DNA of 64,000 nucleotides from JADJOM01 sp046327715 (GCA_046327715.1 JAXLXY010000010.1:96822-160821); one strand, 5' to 3'. Positions 34,946 to 43,866 are shown, counted from the first letter of the stretch. Notes: generated by a model from the sequence alone, not told the origin. Numbers and translations are program-made.

Positions 34946-36844
34946 ATGTCCCTGCGCACCCTGGCCCTCCTGTCCCTGCTCGCCGCCCCGTCGCTCGCGG
35001 CCCAGGCGGCCGACAGCTCGCCCTTCCGCCCGCTCGACCTCCCGGCCCCCAACCAGATCCGTACCGGCGCGGGGCGTCCGGGACCCGGCTACTGGCAGCA
35101 GCGGGTGGACTACCGGATCCGCGCCACGCTCGACCCCGCCACCCACGAGCTGCGGGGCCGCGCGGCGATCCACTACGTGAACCGTTCCCCCGAGGCGCTG
35201 CCGTACCTCTGGCTCCACCTCGAGCAGAACATCTGCGCCCCGGGATCGGTGACCAGCCTGCTCGACCAGCCGCCCCTCGTGTTCCTGGGCACCGCGTTCG
35301 ACTTCTCGTGCAAGGGCTTCGCCGGCGGGGTCACCATCGAGTCGCTCACCCGGCTGGGGCGGCCGCTGCCGTTCACCGTCACCGGCACCACGATGCGGGT
35401 GGACCTCCCGCGGGCCATCCCGCCGGGCGGGGTGTACGACTTCGACGTGGTGTGGCGCTTCACGGTGCCGCCCTACGGCGCCGGGCGGATGGGGCGCGAC
35501 GGCACGCTCTACGAGCTGGGCCAGTGGTACCCCCGGCTCGCGGTGTATGACGACGTGAAGGGGTGGAACCACGAGCCCTACATCGGCTCGGGGGAGTTCT
35601 ACCTGGAGTACGGCCGGTTCGACGTGGCCATCACCGTCCCGGCGCGCTACGTGGTGGCGGCGACCGGCACCCTCGAGAACCCGCTCGAGGTGCTCACGGC
35701 CGCGCAGCGCGCCCGGCTGGCCCGCGCCCGCGTGGCCGACAGCGCCATCCCGATCATTACCCGCGACGAGGCCGGGCAGCCGGCCGCCCGCCCCCGGCGC
35801 GAGGGCACCCTCACCTGGCGCTTCCACGCCGACAGCGTGCGCGACTTCGCCTTCGCCGCCGCCCCCGATTTCCAGTGGGACGCGAGCGGCTGGCGCGGGA
35901 TCCTCATCCAGACCTTCTACCGGCCCTCGGCCACCCTGTGGAGCGAGGCCAACCACATGGTGCGCGAAGGGCTGCGCTACTACAGCCAGCAGTGGTATCC
36001 CTATCCCTACCCGCAGATGTCGAGCATCGAGGGGCCGATCGAGGGGATGGAGTACCCCATGATGACCTTCGACCCCGCCGGCCCCACCCGCATCGACCTC
36101 CAGTGGGTCCTCGCCCACGAGCTGGGCCACCAGTGGATGCCGATGATCGTCGGCAGCAACGAGCGGCTCTATCCCTGGATGGACGAGGGGTTCAACACGT
36201 TCATCGACCTGCGCAACGCGTCCAACTACTTCCTCGGCACGCCGTACGGCGACACCATCGAGGTGCACCCGCTGCGCCTGGCCCCCGAGCATACCGTGCC
36301 GGGCCAGGAGCAGCCGCTCATCGCCCGGCCGGTCGAGGTGCGGGACCTCTTCTGGACCGGCTACCAGAAGCCGGCGCTGATGCTCTCGCTGCTGCGCGAC
36401 CAGGTCCTCGGCCGCGACCGGTTCGACGCGGCGTTCCGCGAGTACCTCCGGACCTGGGCCTTCAAGCATCCCACCCCGGCCGACTTCTTCCGGGTGATGC
36501 GTGACCACTCCGGCCAGGACCTCGACTGGTTCTGGCGCGGCTGGGTCTACTCCACCGCGCGCCTCGACCAGGCGATTGACTCGGTGGTGGCCGTCAGCGA
36601 CAGCGTCACCGAGATCCACCTCTCCAACCGGGGCGGGCTGGTCATGCCGGCCACGCTGGCACTGGTGCTGGAGCAGGGCGACGCGCCCAACACCCGCTAC
36701 GTCCGGTTGCCGGTGGACATGTGGAACCTCGGGCCGCGGTTCATCTACCGACACCGTGGCCCTGAACGGGTGGCGGCGGTGACCCTCGACCCCGCCGGCG
36801 AACTGCCCGACGCCGACCGCGGCAACAACCGCTGGACTCGATGA
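34946..36844 (+). CDS. Exported M1-family metallopeptidase
   Basis: The 632-aa protein has a signal peptide (LRTLALLSLLAAPSLAAQ) and an aminopeptidase-N-like architecture: an N-terminal beta sandwich with GSGEFYLEYGRFDVAITVP and the zinc site HELGHQWMPMIVG at about residue 390, with the third ligand in WMDEGFNTF nineteen residues on. EGMEYPMMTF resembles the GxMEN exopeptidase motif but reads GMEYP, common in secreted Gemmatimonadota/Bacteroidota members. ATG 34946 is chosen because it begins the signal peptide. It overlaps the next gene by 4 nt. Confidence 0.92.
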   Translation: MSLRTLALLSLLAAPSLAAQAADSSPFRPLDLPAPNQIRTGAGRPGPGYWQQRVDYRIRATLDPATHELRGRAAIHYVNRSPEALPYLWLHLEQNICAPGSVTSLLDQPPLVFLGTAFDFSCKGFAGGVTIESLTRLGRPLPFTVTGTTMRVDLPRAIPPGGVYDFDVVWRFTVPPYGAGRMGRDGTLYELGQWYPRLAVYDDVKGWNHEPYIGSGEFYLEYGRFDVAITVPARYVVAATGTLENPLEVLTAAQRARLARARVADSAIPIITRDEAGQPAARPRREGTLTWRFHADSVRDFAFAAAPDFQWDASGWRGILIQTFYRPSATLWSEANHMVREGLRYYSQQWYPYPYPQMSSIEGPIEGMEYPMMTFDPAGPTRIDLQWVLAHELGHQWMPMIVGSNERLYPWMDEGFNTFIDLRNASNYFLGTPYGDTIEVHPLRLAPEHTVPGQEQPLIARPVEVRDLFWTGYQKPALMLSLLRDQVLGRDRFDAAFREYLRTWAFKHPTPADFFRVMRDHSGQDLDWFWRGWVYSTARLDQAIDSVVAVSDSVTEIHLSNRGGLVMPATLALVLEQGDAPNTRYVRLPVDMWNLGPRFIYRHRGPERVAAVTLDPAGELPDADRGNNRWTR

Positions 36845-37302
36845 GCCGACGGATGCTGGCCCGGCTGCTCGCCGCCGGGCTCGTGGCGCTGGCGCTGTGG
36901 CTCAACCAGGCGATCAACCGGCCATCCGCGCCGCCCCCCGCGCCGGCGGCCCAGCCGACGGCCGCCGGACCCGAGGTCGCGCCGGCCCCGGCCGCCGAGA
37001 CTTCCCCGGTCGGGTTCCGTGACGGCGAGCGCCTGGCGGAGCATTTCCGGAAGCACGGCGCGGAATTCGGGGCGATCACGGAGGCAGAGTACCTCCGCCG
37101 GGCCCAGTGGCTCCGGGACCGGCCGGCAGGGGGCGAGATCCTGGAGGGCCGCCGCGCCGACGGGGTGGTGACTAGGTTCGACCGGGGGGCCGGGGCGTTC
37201 CTGGCCTTCGACCCGGACCTCACCATCCGGACCTATTTCCGTCCCAATGACGGTGAGGCATACTTCAGGCGTCAGCTCAAGCGCCCAGCGGGCACCCCAT
37301 GA
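36841..37302 (+). CDS. Secreted or anchored BECR-like RNase toxin domain protein
   Basis: The 153-aa product has a hydrophobic N-terminus (LARLLAAGLVALALWLNQ), a Pro/Ala-rich linker (residues 30-55) and a compact domain: FRDGERLAEHFRKHGAEFG, TEAEYLRRAQWLRDRPAGG, GVVTRFDRGAGAFLAFDP, LTIRTYFRPNDGEAYFRRQL. I recognise this last pattern (HGxEFG...EYLxxAxxF...IRTxFxP) as a toxin domain of polymorphic toxins in the barnase-EndoU-colicin E5/D-RelE fold. The likely catalytic residues are the His of KHGAEFG and the Arg/Thr of IRTYF. It overlaps the upstream peptidase and the downstream gene by 4 nt each. Alternatively it is a non-toxic relative. Confidence 0.6.
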   Translation: MSRRMLARLLAAGLVALALWLNQAINRPSAPPPAPAAQPTAAGPEVAPAPAAETSPVGFRDGERLAEHFRKHGAEFGAITEAEYLRRAQWLRDRPAGGEILEGRRADGVVTRFDRGAGAFLAFDPDLTIRTYFRPNDGEAYFRRQLKRPAGTP

Positions 37303-37718
37303 ACCAGCGCACCTCAGGCTCCAACGATCCCGTCCGGGACTATCTCCGCCGCAGCGGCGCGTCCTACGCCGTGGTGGCGCAGGGGCTGCGCGGCCTGGTC
37401 GAGAACTGGGAGCGGGTGGTGGCCCAGGTGCTGGAGGGCTACAACCTGACGCTGGACGACTACCTGAACGACATGGACAGCCGCCAGCTGCTGGCCAACG
37501 CGCTCGAGCTCGCCCCCGACGAGGTCCGCGACGCCTTCCTGCCCCGGGTCAGCGACGCCGACGTGAAGGTCCGCCTCAACCTGGTCCCCGCCGGGCGCTG
37601 TCTCTGGGGAGGCATCGTCGCCGCGGACGAGGGCTGGAACGCCGACGACAACTGGTGGTACTTCGAGCAGCCCCGCAATCCCGGCCCCGAGCTGCGCCGG
37701 GAACTGGGGGCCATGTGA
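37299..37718 (+). CDS. Putative immunity partner of the RNase-like protein
   Basis: The 139-aa cytoplasmic protein (no signal peptide) is helical and acidic: VRDYLRRSGASYAVVAQGLR, NLTLDDYLNDMDSRQLLANAL, then a Trp-rich end (CLWGGIVAADEGWNADDNWW). I recall similar unnamed proteins but no characterised family. It overlaps the RNase-like gene by 4 nt on one side and the FHA gene by 1 nt on the other (TGATG). Position directly after a toxin-domain gene, acidity and size fit an immunity protein. This is inference. Confidence 0.5.
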   Translation: MNQRTSGSNDPVRDYLRRSGASYAVVAQGLRGLVENWERVVAQVLEGYNLTLDDYLNDMDSRQLLANALELAPDEVRDAFLPRVSDADVKVRLNLVPAGRCLWGGIVAADEGWNADDNWWYFEQPRNPGPELRRELGAM

Positions 37719-38623
37719 TGCCCGCGCTCGCCCTCTATCACGGACAGGTGGTGATCCCGCTCGACGGGCGGCCCGTGGCCATCGGCCGCCTGCCCGAGTG
37801 CGACGTCATGTTCGAGGGGTGGGAAGTCTCCCGCCGCCACGCGCGCATCGTGCCCACCCCCGCCGGCCCCCTGCTGGTGGACCGCAGCCGCTTCGGCACC
37901 TTCGTCAACTCGGCGCAGGTCGTCGCCCCGCTCCTGCTCGCCCCCGGCGACGTCATCCGGGTGGGCCGCTACGAGGTGCGGGTGGACCTGGCGCCGCCGG
38001 GGCTCTCCAGCCGGGCCTCACAGACCGCCGGCGGACGCTTCGCCTCCTGGCTCTCCCGCTTCGGTCCGTCGGAGGTGATGGGCGCCGTGGCCGCGCTCGC
38101 CGGGGCATGGGGGGCGCAGCGGCTCGGGGGCGGGCGCGTCACGATGGTGACCGCGGCGGTCCTCTCCGAGACGGTGCTGTACTACCTGGCCCTCCTGCTG
38201 CGCGACCTCCGCTTCGAGGCGCGCGAGCGGCAGCGCGCCGGCCTGCCGTTCGGCCGCCGGGGGGTCGAGGACGTGCTGCAGAACCTGATCCGGGAATTCG
38301 GGACGGCCGAAGTGCTCGACACCCTGCTGCTGCGGCCGGTCGCCTTCTGGGTGGGGCTCGGCCTCCTCGGGCTGCCCGCCGGCATCCTCGGCGGCAAGGT
38401 GGCCGCCGACCTCATGTTCTACGGCCCGGTCCTCGCGCGGCTCCACTGGCGCCTCGGCTCCCGCTCCAGCAGCCCCCGCGACGTGGCCCGCCTCCGCAGC
38501 ACCGAGGCCGTTCCCATCACCACCCTGGGGGACCTGCGCCACCTCGAGGATCCCCAGGCCACCACCCTGCCCATCAGCCGCGACGGCGGGGATACGCCCC
38601 GCTCCCCAGCCTCCAACCGCTGA
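37718..38623 (+). CDS. FHA-domain membrane protein
   Basis: The 301-aa protein has an N-terminal forkhead-associated phosphothreonine-binding domain: VAIGRLPECDVMFEGWEVSRRH contains the conserved GR and SxxH residues, and DRSRFGTFVN the NG-like end. It is followed by two or three membrane segments (residues about 125-155, 205-245) and a disordered Ser/Thr-rich tail. It may connect Ser/Thr kinase signalling, such as that of the kinase at 26.6-28.4 kb, to the membrane. Its ATG overlaps the preceding stop by 1 nt, so it belongs to the chain that begins with the M1 peptidase. Confidence 0.85.
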   Translation: MPALALYHGQVVIPLDGRPVAIGRLPECDVMFEGWEVSRRHARIVPTPAGPLLVDRSRFGTFVNSAQVVAPLLLAPGDVIRVGRYEVRVDLAPPGLSSRASQTAGGRFASWLSRFGPSEVMGAVAALAGAWGAQRLGGGRVTMVTAAVLSETVLYYLALLLRDLRFEARERQRAGLPFGRRGVEDVLQNLIREFGTAEVLDTLLLRPVAFWVGLGLLGLPAGILGGKVAADLMFYGPVLARLHWRLGSRSSSPRDVARLRSTEAVPITTLGDLRHLEDPQATTLPISRDGGDTPRSPASNR

Positions 38624-38645
38624 TTCCCCGGCCCGGCGGACCTCC

Positions 38646-39509
38646 ATGACCCGGACCTACGGCGCGCAGTCGATGGTCGCCCCGCTGCGACGCGTGATGG
38701 TGCGCCGCCCCGACGCCACCTTCGGCGCCGCCGATCCCACCCGGTGGCACTACACCAGCCGCCCCGATCTTGCCCGGGCCCGGGACGAGCACGCCGGGTT
38801 CGTGCGCCTGCTGGAGCAGGCGGGCGCCGAGGTGCTGTGGCACGATCAGCCGCTCGCCGATCACGCCGACGCGATCTTCGTCCACGATCCGGTGCTGGTG
38901 ACCGATCGGGGCGCGATCCTGCTCCGGATGGGAAAGCCGCTGCGGGAAGGGGAGGAGGCCGCCATCGGGACCGCGCTCGAGGCGGCCGGGGTGCCCGTGC
39001 TGGCGCGCCTCTCGGGCGAGGCGCGCGCGGAAGGGGGCGACTGCCTCTGGCTGGATGAACGGACCCTCGCGGTGGGGCTCGGCTTCCGGACCAACGCCGC
39101 CGGGCTGGCGCAGCTGCAGGCCGCGCTGGGGCCGGCGGTGGAGGTGGTGCCGGTGCAGCTGCCGTACGACCAGGGGCCCGAGGCCTGCCTCCACCTGATG
39201 TCGCTCATCAGCCTGGTCGCGGACGACCTGGCGGTGGTGTATCCCCCCCTGATGCCGGTGACCTTCTGGGAGCTGCTGCGGGCGCGGGGTGTCCGGATGG
39301 TCGAGGCGCCGGCGGCGGAGTACGCCGCCATGGCGACCAATGTCCTGGCGCTGGCCCCGCGCCAGTGCCTGATGCTGGACGGCAACCCGGTGACTCGCGC
39401 CCGACTCGAGGCCGCCGGATGCACCGTGCTCACCTACCGGGGCGACGAGATCTCCCGCAAGGCCGAGGGAGGCCCGACCTGCCTCACCCGCCCGGTGTGG
39501 CGCGCCTGA
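38646..39509 (+). CDS. Amidinotransferase / dimethylarginine dimethylaminohydrolase family protein
   Basis: The 287-aa protein is a pentein-fold guanidine-modifying enzyme. Visible are VHDPVLVTDRGAIL (substrate Asp), EGGDCLWLDE (the conserved Glu-Gly-Gly-Asp), CLHLMSLIS (the His region) and the nucleophilic Cys near the C-terminus in GGPTCLTRPVWR. The overall form fits DDAH or a related arginine hydrolase; the choice between citrulline-forming and amidino-transfer reactions cannot be made from sequence. An arginine decarboxylase lies 1.3 kb away, so an arginine-related role fits. Confidence 0.87.
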   Translation: MTRTYGAQSMVAPLRRVMVRRPDATFGAADPTRWHYTSRPDLARARDEHAGFVRLLEQAGAEVLWHDQPLADHADAIFVHDPVLVTDRGAILLRMGKPLREGEEAAIGTALEAAGVPVLARLSGEARAEGGDCLWLDERTLAVGLGFRTNAAGLAQLQAALGPAVEVVPVQLPYDQGPEACLHLMSLISLVADDLAVVYPPLMPVTFWELLRARGVRMVEAPAAEYAAMATNVLALAPRQCLMLDGNPVTRARLEAAGCTVLTYRGDEISRKAEGGPTCLTRPVWRA

Positions 39510-39521
39510 CCCTCGACCGCC

Positions 39522-40646
39522 CTACCGCCGTACCGCCTGCCGCACCAGGATGAGATCGGTGATGTTGTCCATCGTGAGCAGCCCCGCGATCCGGCCCGTG
39601 CTGTCGAGCACCGGCAGCGCGGGGAGCCCGCTGCCGCGCAGCCGATGGAGCGCTTCCTCGAAGGGCAGCCCGAGCGGGAGGCCCGAGACTCCGGTGGTCA
39701 TGGTCTCGGCCACGGTCGAGTCGGGGCCGCGGCCGGCGAGGCCGCGGATGAGGTTGTCGCGGGTGAGCAGGCCGATGACCGTGCCGGCCGTGTCCACGAC
39801 CGGGAATTCACGCTGCTCCCCGTCGAGCAGCAGGTCCACCGCGGTCCGCAGCGGGGCATAGGAGGGAATCGTCTCGAACCGGGTGATCATCATTTGGTCC
39901 ACGATGATGCCCTGGCCCGCGGCCTTGGTCTCCACCGCCGCCGCCTCGGCCCCGGCGCCCAGGAAGACGAACAGCGCCAGGAGCATGATCATCATGTCCT
40001 GGCTGAGCAGTCCGAAGACCCCCGCCACCATCGCGATCGCCTGGCCCACCCGTGCCGCCAGCCGGGTGGCGCGCACCATGCCGAGGCGCGTGGCCAGCAC
40101 CGCGCGGAGCACGCGGCCGCCGTCCATGGGATAGGCGGGAATCAGGTTGAAGGCGAGCAGGAAGAGGTTGATGGTGATCAGGAAGTGCGGGAAGCTCGAG
40201 TAGAGCAGCGCGATCCCCTCCGGCTCGCCGGTGAGCAGGGCGGGGATGGTGCGGCCGAGGAAGGCCGTGGGCTGCTCGCCCAGGGCCAGGATGATCCCGC
40301 CCACCACGAAGGCGATCGCAAGGTTGACCGCCGGGCCCGCCACGGCGATCAGGAACTCCTCCCGGGGCCGCTCGGGGAGCCGTTCCAGCCGCGCCAGCCC
40401 GCCGATCGGGAGCAGCACCACGTCGCGGGTGCGGATCCCGAACTGGCGGGCGGTCAGGATGTGCCCGTACTCGTGCAGCACCACGCAGCCGAAGACCGAG
40501 AGGGTCAGCCCGACGGTCTGGGCCGCGGCGGCGACGCCGCCGGTCCGGTAGCCGTCGAGGCCGATGAACAGCAGTACCAGGAGGAAGGTGAAGTGCACCT
40601 TCACGTCCACGCCGAGGAGGCGGACGAGCTTGAACGACCAGGTCAT
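39522..40646 (-). CDS. Site-2 protease (M50) with two CBS domains
   Basis: The 374-aa protein is a group-3 site-2 protease: zinc motif HEYGH at residues 59-63 in the second membrane segment, the third ligand in NLIPAYPMDGGRVLRA and about six membrane helices. Residues 240-374 form a CBS pair (MMITRFETIPSYAPLRTAV...FPVVDTAGTVIGLLT and ETMTTGVSGLPLG...), a possible adenine-nucleotide sensor. It would cleave membrane-bound substrates. It is convergent with the amidinotransferase gene; CCGCC 8-mers lie in the 12-bp gap and at the gene end. Confidence 0.95.
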   Translation of the reverse strand: MTWSFKLVRLLGVDVKVHFTFLLVLLFIGLDGYRTGGVAAAAQTVGLTLSVFGCVVLHEYGHILTARQFGIRTRDVVLLPIGGLARLERLPERPREEFLIAVAGPAVNLAIAFVVGGIILALGEQPTAFLGRTIPALLTGEPEGIALLYSSFPHFLITINLFLLAFNLIPAYPMDGGRVLRAVLATRLGMVRATRLAARVGQAIAMVAGVFGLLSQDMMIMLLALFVFLGAGAEAAAVETKAAGQGIIVDQMMITRFETIPSYAPLRTAVDLLLDGEQREFPVVDTAGTVIGLLTRDNLIRGLAGRGPDSTVAETMTTGVSGLPLGLPFEEALHRLRGSGLPALPVLDSTGRIAGLLTMDNITDLILVRQAVRR

Positions 40647-40790
40647 GGGCCAAACCTAAACGGAAAACCCGTCCGCGGGGTCGCGTCCGGGTCTTCATGG
40701 CCGGGTTCATGACCCAGGACGGCCGCCTGGGGCCCCGAGGGGCTATGTCGTGCGTTGGCCCTACTATCGGCCGCCGGGGCGGGAACTTGA

Positions 40791-40828
40791 GCGGGCCACT
40801 TTCACTGGCCCGCCTCCCTCGCTAGAAT
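40791..40828 (+). promoter_or_regulatory. speA promoter with palindromic operator
   Basis: GCGGGCCA (40791-40798) and TGGCCCGC (40806-40813) form a perfect 8-bp inverted repeat overlapping a -35-like TTTCAC (40800-40805). With a 17-bp spacer, TAGAAT at 40823-40828 is the -10. The start point would fall about 5 nt before the GTG, so the mRNA is nearly leaderless. Confidence 0.5.
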
Positions 40829-40840
40829 TTTCCCCCTCTC

Positions 40841-42781
40841 GTGCGCCCAGAGGCCGCCATCGCCACGCCCGTCTGGTCCCCCAAGGACTCCGAGAAGCTC
40901 TACAACATGCCGGGCTGGGGCCTCGGCTTCTTCCGGGTCAATCCCGAGGGCCGGGTCACCGTCCACCCCGACGGCAACGCCAAGCGCGGGCTGGACCTGT
41001 TCCAGCTGGCGATGGACCTCAACGCCCAGGGCGTCGGCCTGCCGATGCTGCTCCGGTTCTCCGACATCCTCCGGGTGCGGATCCAGACCCTCGCCACCCA
41101 GTTCCAGCATGCCATCGCCGAGAACGAGTACGCCGGGAGCTACACCACCGTCTACCCGATCAAGGTGAATCAGCAGCGCCACGTGATCGAGGAGATCGTC
41201 GAGTTCGGCACGCCGCACGGGGTGGGCCTCGAGTGCGGCAGCAAGCCGGAGCTGCAGGCCGTCCTGGGCATCAGCGACAGCACCAACACGGTCATCGTCT
41301 GCAACGGCTACAAGGACGAGGAGTACATGCGGCTGGCCCTCATGGGCCAGAAGCTCGGGCACACCGTCTTCGTGGTGATCGAGCAGCTCTCCGAGGTGGA
41401 CACCTACCTCAAGGTGGCCGATGAGCTGGGCGTCCAGCCGACCATGGGCGTGCGGATCAAGCTGGCCACCGAGGGTGCGGGCCGCTGGGCCAAGAGCGGG
41501 GGCGAGAAGTCCAAGTTCGGTCTCTCCGCCATGGAACTCATGAAGGTGCTCGACCGCCTGGAGAGCCTCGGCCGCAAGGACATCCTCCGGCTGGTGCATT
41601 TCCACCTGGGCAGCCAGATCACCGACATCCAGTACATCAAGGCGGGGCTGGAGGAGATCGGGCGGTTCTACGTGGAGCTGCGCAACATGGGCTTCGGCCT
41701 GACCCACGTCGACGTGGGCGGCGGGCTCGGCGTGGACTACGACGGCTCGCGCTCCACCCGGCCCGCCAGCATGAACTACTCCATGCGGGAGTACGCCAAC
41801 GACGTGGTCTACACCCTCGGGGCGATGTGCAAGACCGAGGGCGTGCCGGCCCCGCACATCATCTCCGAGTCGGGGCGGGCCATCACGGCCCACCACTCGC
41901 TGCTGCTGGTGAGTGTCACCGACGTCGAGTCCCAGCTGGAGCCGCAGGTGCCCGACCTCGGGCCCGACCCGCACCCGCTCCTGGTCGAGATGAAGGAGAA
42001 CCTCGAGTCCATCTCCGCCGACCGCCTGGCCGAGGCCCACCACGATGCCACCTTCGGCAAGGAGCGGGCACAGGAGATGTTCTCGAGCGGGGTGCTCACC
42101 CTGCGCGACCGGGCCAATGCCGAGCAGCTCTTCCTGGCCACCATGACCCGGCTGGCCCGGCTGGTCGAGAGCGAGCGGGCCGAGCATCCCGAGATCTGGG
42201 CCGACATCGAAGCCACGCTGGTGGACCGCTACTTCTGCAACTTCTCGGTGTTCCAGTCGCTGCCGGACAACTGGGCCATCGACCAGCTGTTCCCGATCAT
42301 GCCGATCCACCGGCTCAACGAGCAGCCCACCCGGCGCGGGACCCTGCAGGACATCACCTGCGATTCCGATGGCGTCATCGACCGGTTCGTGGGTGGCCGC
42401 AAGGGCAAGCCCTCCCTCGAGCTCCACCCCATCAAGGACGACGAGCCGTACCTGCTCGGCATCTTCCTCACCGGGGCCTACCAGGAGATCCTCGGCGACC
42501 TGCACAACCTCTTCGGCGACACCAACGCCGTGCACGTGCGGCTCACCGACGACGGCTACGACATCACCGACCTGGTCCACGGCGACACGGTCACCGAGGT
42601 GCTCCGGTACGTCCAGTTCCAGCCCGCCGACCTCCTGACGACGTTCCGGCGCAAGGTGACCAACGCCAGGGACCTCTCCCGTCAGGACGCCAACCAGTTC
42701 ATCGCCGACTATGTCGCGGGCCTCGAGGGCTACACCTACCTCGAGGGTGAGGAACTGCCCGGGCCGGACGGGGCGGCCTGA
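40841..42781 (+). CDS. speA: Biosynthetic arginine decarboxylase
   Basis: The 646-aa PLP enzyme converts arginine to agmatine, the first step of polyamine synthesis by this route. The PLP lysine is in YPIKVNQQRHV; LECGSKPELQAVL, HFHLGSQITDI, DVGGGLGVDYDGS and ISESGRAITAHHS are the standard fold-III motifs, and the length is close to E. coli SpeA (658). GTG 40841 is taken as start; the N-terminus aligns from residue about 20. A 16-bp perfect hairpin follows the stop. No agmatinase or agmatine deiminase is seen next to it. Confidence 0.97.
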   Translation: MRPEAAIATPVWSPKDSEKLYNMPGWGLGFFRVNPEGRVTVHPDGNAKRGLDLFQLAMDLNAQGVGLPMLLRFSDILRVRIQTLATQFQHAIAENEYAGSYTTVYPIKVNQQRHVIEEIVEFGTPHGVGLECGSKPELQAVLGISDSTNTVIVCNGYKDEEYMRLALMGQKLGHTVFVVIEQLSEVDTYLKVADELGVQPTMGVRIKLATEGAGRWAKSGGEKSKFGLSAMELMKVLDRLESLGRKDILRLVHFHLGSQITDIQYIKAGLEEIGRFYVELRNMGFGLTHVDVGGGLGVDYDGSRSTRPASMNYSMREYANDVVYTLGAMCKTEGVPAPHIISESGRAITAHHSLLLVSVTDVESQLEPQVPDLGPDPHPLLVEMKENLESISADRLAEAHHDATFGKERAQEMFSSGVLTLRDRANAEQLFLATMTRLARLVESERAEHPEIWADIEATLVDRYFCNFSVFQSLPDNWAIDQLFPIMPIHRLNEQPTRRGTLQDITCDSDGVIDRFVGGRKGKPSLELHPIKDDEPYLLGIFLTGAYQEILGDLHNLFGDTNAVHVRLTDDGYDITDLVHGDTVTEVLRYVQFQPADLLTTFRRKVTNARDLSRQDANQFIADYVAGLEGYTYLEGEELPGPDGAA

Positions 42782-42808
42782 GGCCGCCGGTGGCCCCGCC
42801 CGATGCGA

Positions 42809-42843
42809 CAGTGGGGAGCGGACCGTCGGTCCGCTCCCCACTG
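42809..42843. terminator. Strong bidirectional hairpin after speA
   Basis: A perfect 16-bp stem (arms 42809-42824 and 42828-42843) with a GTC loop between convergent speA and the DoxX gene. It lacks a long T tract but is the most stable hairpin seen in the window. Confidence 0.8.
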
Positions 42844-42865
42844 GCTCTTGGTGGCCCGGGATCGC

Positions 42866-43309
42866 CTAACGCTGGCTGAGGGCGCGGTCCGCCGACGCGG
42901 CGCCGCCTCCGCGGATCATCACGGCCAGCGCCAGGCCCATCGCCAGGAGGTGGTACTCATATCCCTCCCCCTGCTGCGCCCCGTACCAGTTCATGAAGAA
43001 CCCGACGTTCCAGTGCACCAGCGCCGTGGCCACCAGCATGTTGCAGAAGATCCCGAACGCCGCCACGCGCGTGAGCAGTCCGCTGATGAGCCCGAGGGAG
43101 CCCGCAAACTCCGCGGCGATCGCGAGGAAGGCGAAGAGCGCCGGGATGTGGAGCTGGCCGGTGAAGAATCCCATCGTGCCGGTGAAGCCGTAGCCCCCGA
43201 AGAGTCCCAGCGCCTTCTGGGCGCCGTGCGGGAAGATGACGATGCCGAGCGTGAGGCGGAGCAGGGTCGCGACGGGATCGGCGTCGGTCTGGATGAGCTT
43301 GCGGAACAC
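42866..43309 (-). CDS. DoxX family membrane protein
   Basis: The 147-aa protein has four membrane segments and the DoxX signature: LLRLTLGIVIFPHGAQKALGLFGG, FAFLAIAAEFAGSLGLISG and AVAFGIFCNML-like helix three. Members are often linked to thiosulfate or redox stress and are typically controlled by MarR/HxlR regulators. The start codon is ATG 43309 behind AAGGAGT. It follows the MarR gene on the same strand, 68 bp on, and its upstream region has TGACTAATTAA, which shares the half-site of the MarR operator. Confidence 0.92.
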   Translation of the reverse strand: MFRKLIQTDADPVATLLRLTLGIVIFPHGAQKALGLFGGYGFTGTMGFFTGQLHIPALFAFLAIAAEFAGSLGLISGLLTRVAAFGIFCNMLVATALVHWNVGFFMNWYGAQQGEGYEYHLLAMGLALAVMIRGGGAASADRALSQR

Positions 43310-43377
43310 GGGTCACTCCTTGGGCGATTGGTCAATGCTTAATTAGTCATGTAATGGTGCGGGGAAAACGCCTTCGG

Positions 43378-43860
43378 TCAGCTCGCGGTTCCCTCCCGGA
43401 TCCGATCCAGCAGGCGGATCAGCTGGCGCAGCTCGGCCTGGGTCAGCGGGCCCAGCAGCGTGTCATCGGCGTGGTCGACGGTCGGGTCGAGCCGTCCGAG
43501 CAGTGCCAGGCCGTCGCGGCTGATGCGGCAGGTGACCTGCCGGCGGTCCGTGGGGCAGCGCTCACGGCTCACCAGGCGCTTGGCCTCGAGGCGGTCGAGC
43601 AGCCGGGTGATCCCGGGCGTCTGCTCGATCATGCGGTCGGCGATCTCCAGCGTGGGCAGCCCCTCCGGGCCGGCACCGCGGAGAATGCGCAGGACGTTGT
43701 ACTGCTGCAGGGTCACGTCCTCCGTTTCGAGCACCGCGCCCATCCGCCGGCGGAGCAGGTCGGTGGTGCGGAGCATGGCCACGGTGGCCTCCTGGCCCAG
43801 CGACCGGAAGGGACGATTCTGCTTCAGTTCCTGCTGCAGGCGGCTGGGCTGGTTCGACAT
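43378..43860 (-). CDS. MarR-family transcriptional regulator
   Basis: The 160-aa protein has the winged-helix MarR fold: LQQYNVLRILRGAGPEGLPTL, EIADRMIEQTPGITRLLDRL (recognition helix) and the wing ERCPTDRRQVTCRISRDG. It should bind DNA as a dimer and release it on ligand or oxidation. Its own promoter overlaps a perfect palindrome at 43884-43895, so it is probably autorepressing; the DoxX gene downstream is the likely target. Confidence 0.95.
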   Translation of the reverse strand: MSNQPSRLQQELKQNRPFRSLGQEATVAMLRTTDLLRRRMGAVLETEDVTLQQYNVLRILRGAGPEGLPTLEIADRMIEQTPGITRLLDRLEAKRLVSRERCPTDRRQVTCRISRDGLALLGRLDPTVDHADDTLLGPLTQAELRQLIRLLDRIREGTAS

Positions 43861-43866
43861 GGCGAT

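Noticed and set aside
36841..37302. The RNase-like protein as a competence or EndoU enzyme of known type
   Set aside because: The spacing and motifs do not match classical EndoU (two His and a Lys); only the broader BECR-type tip resemblance is kept.
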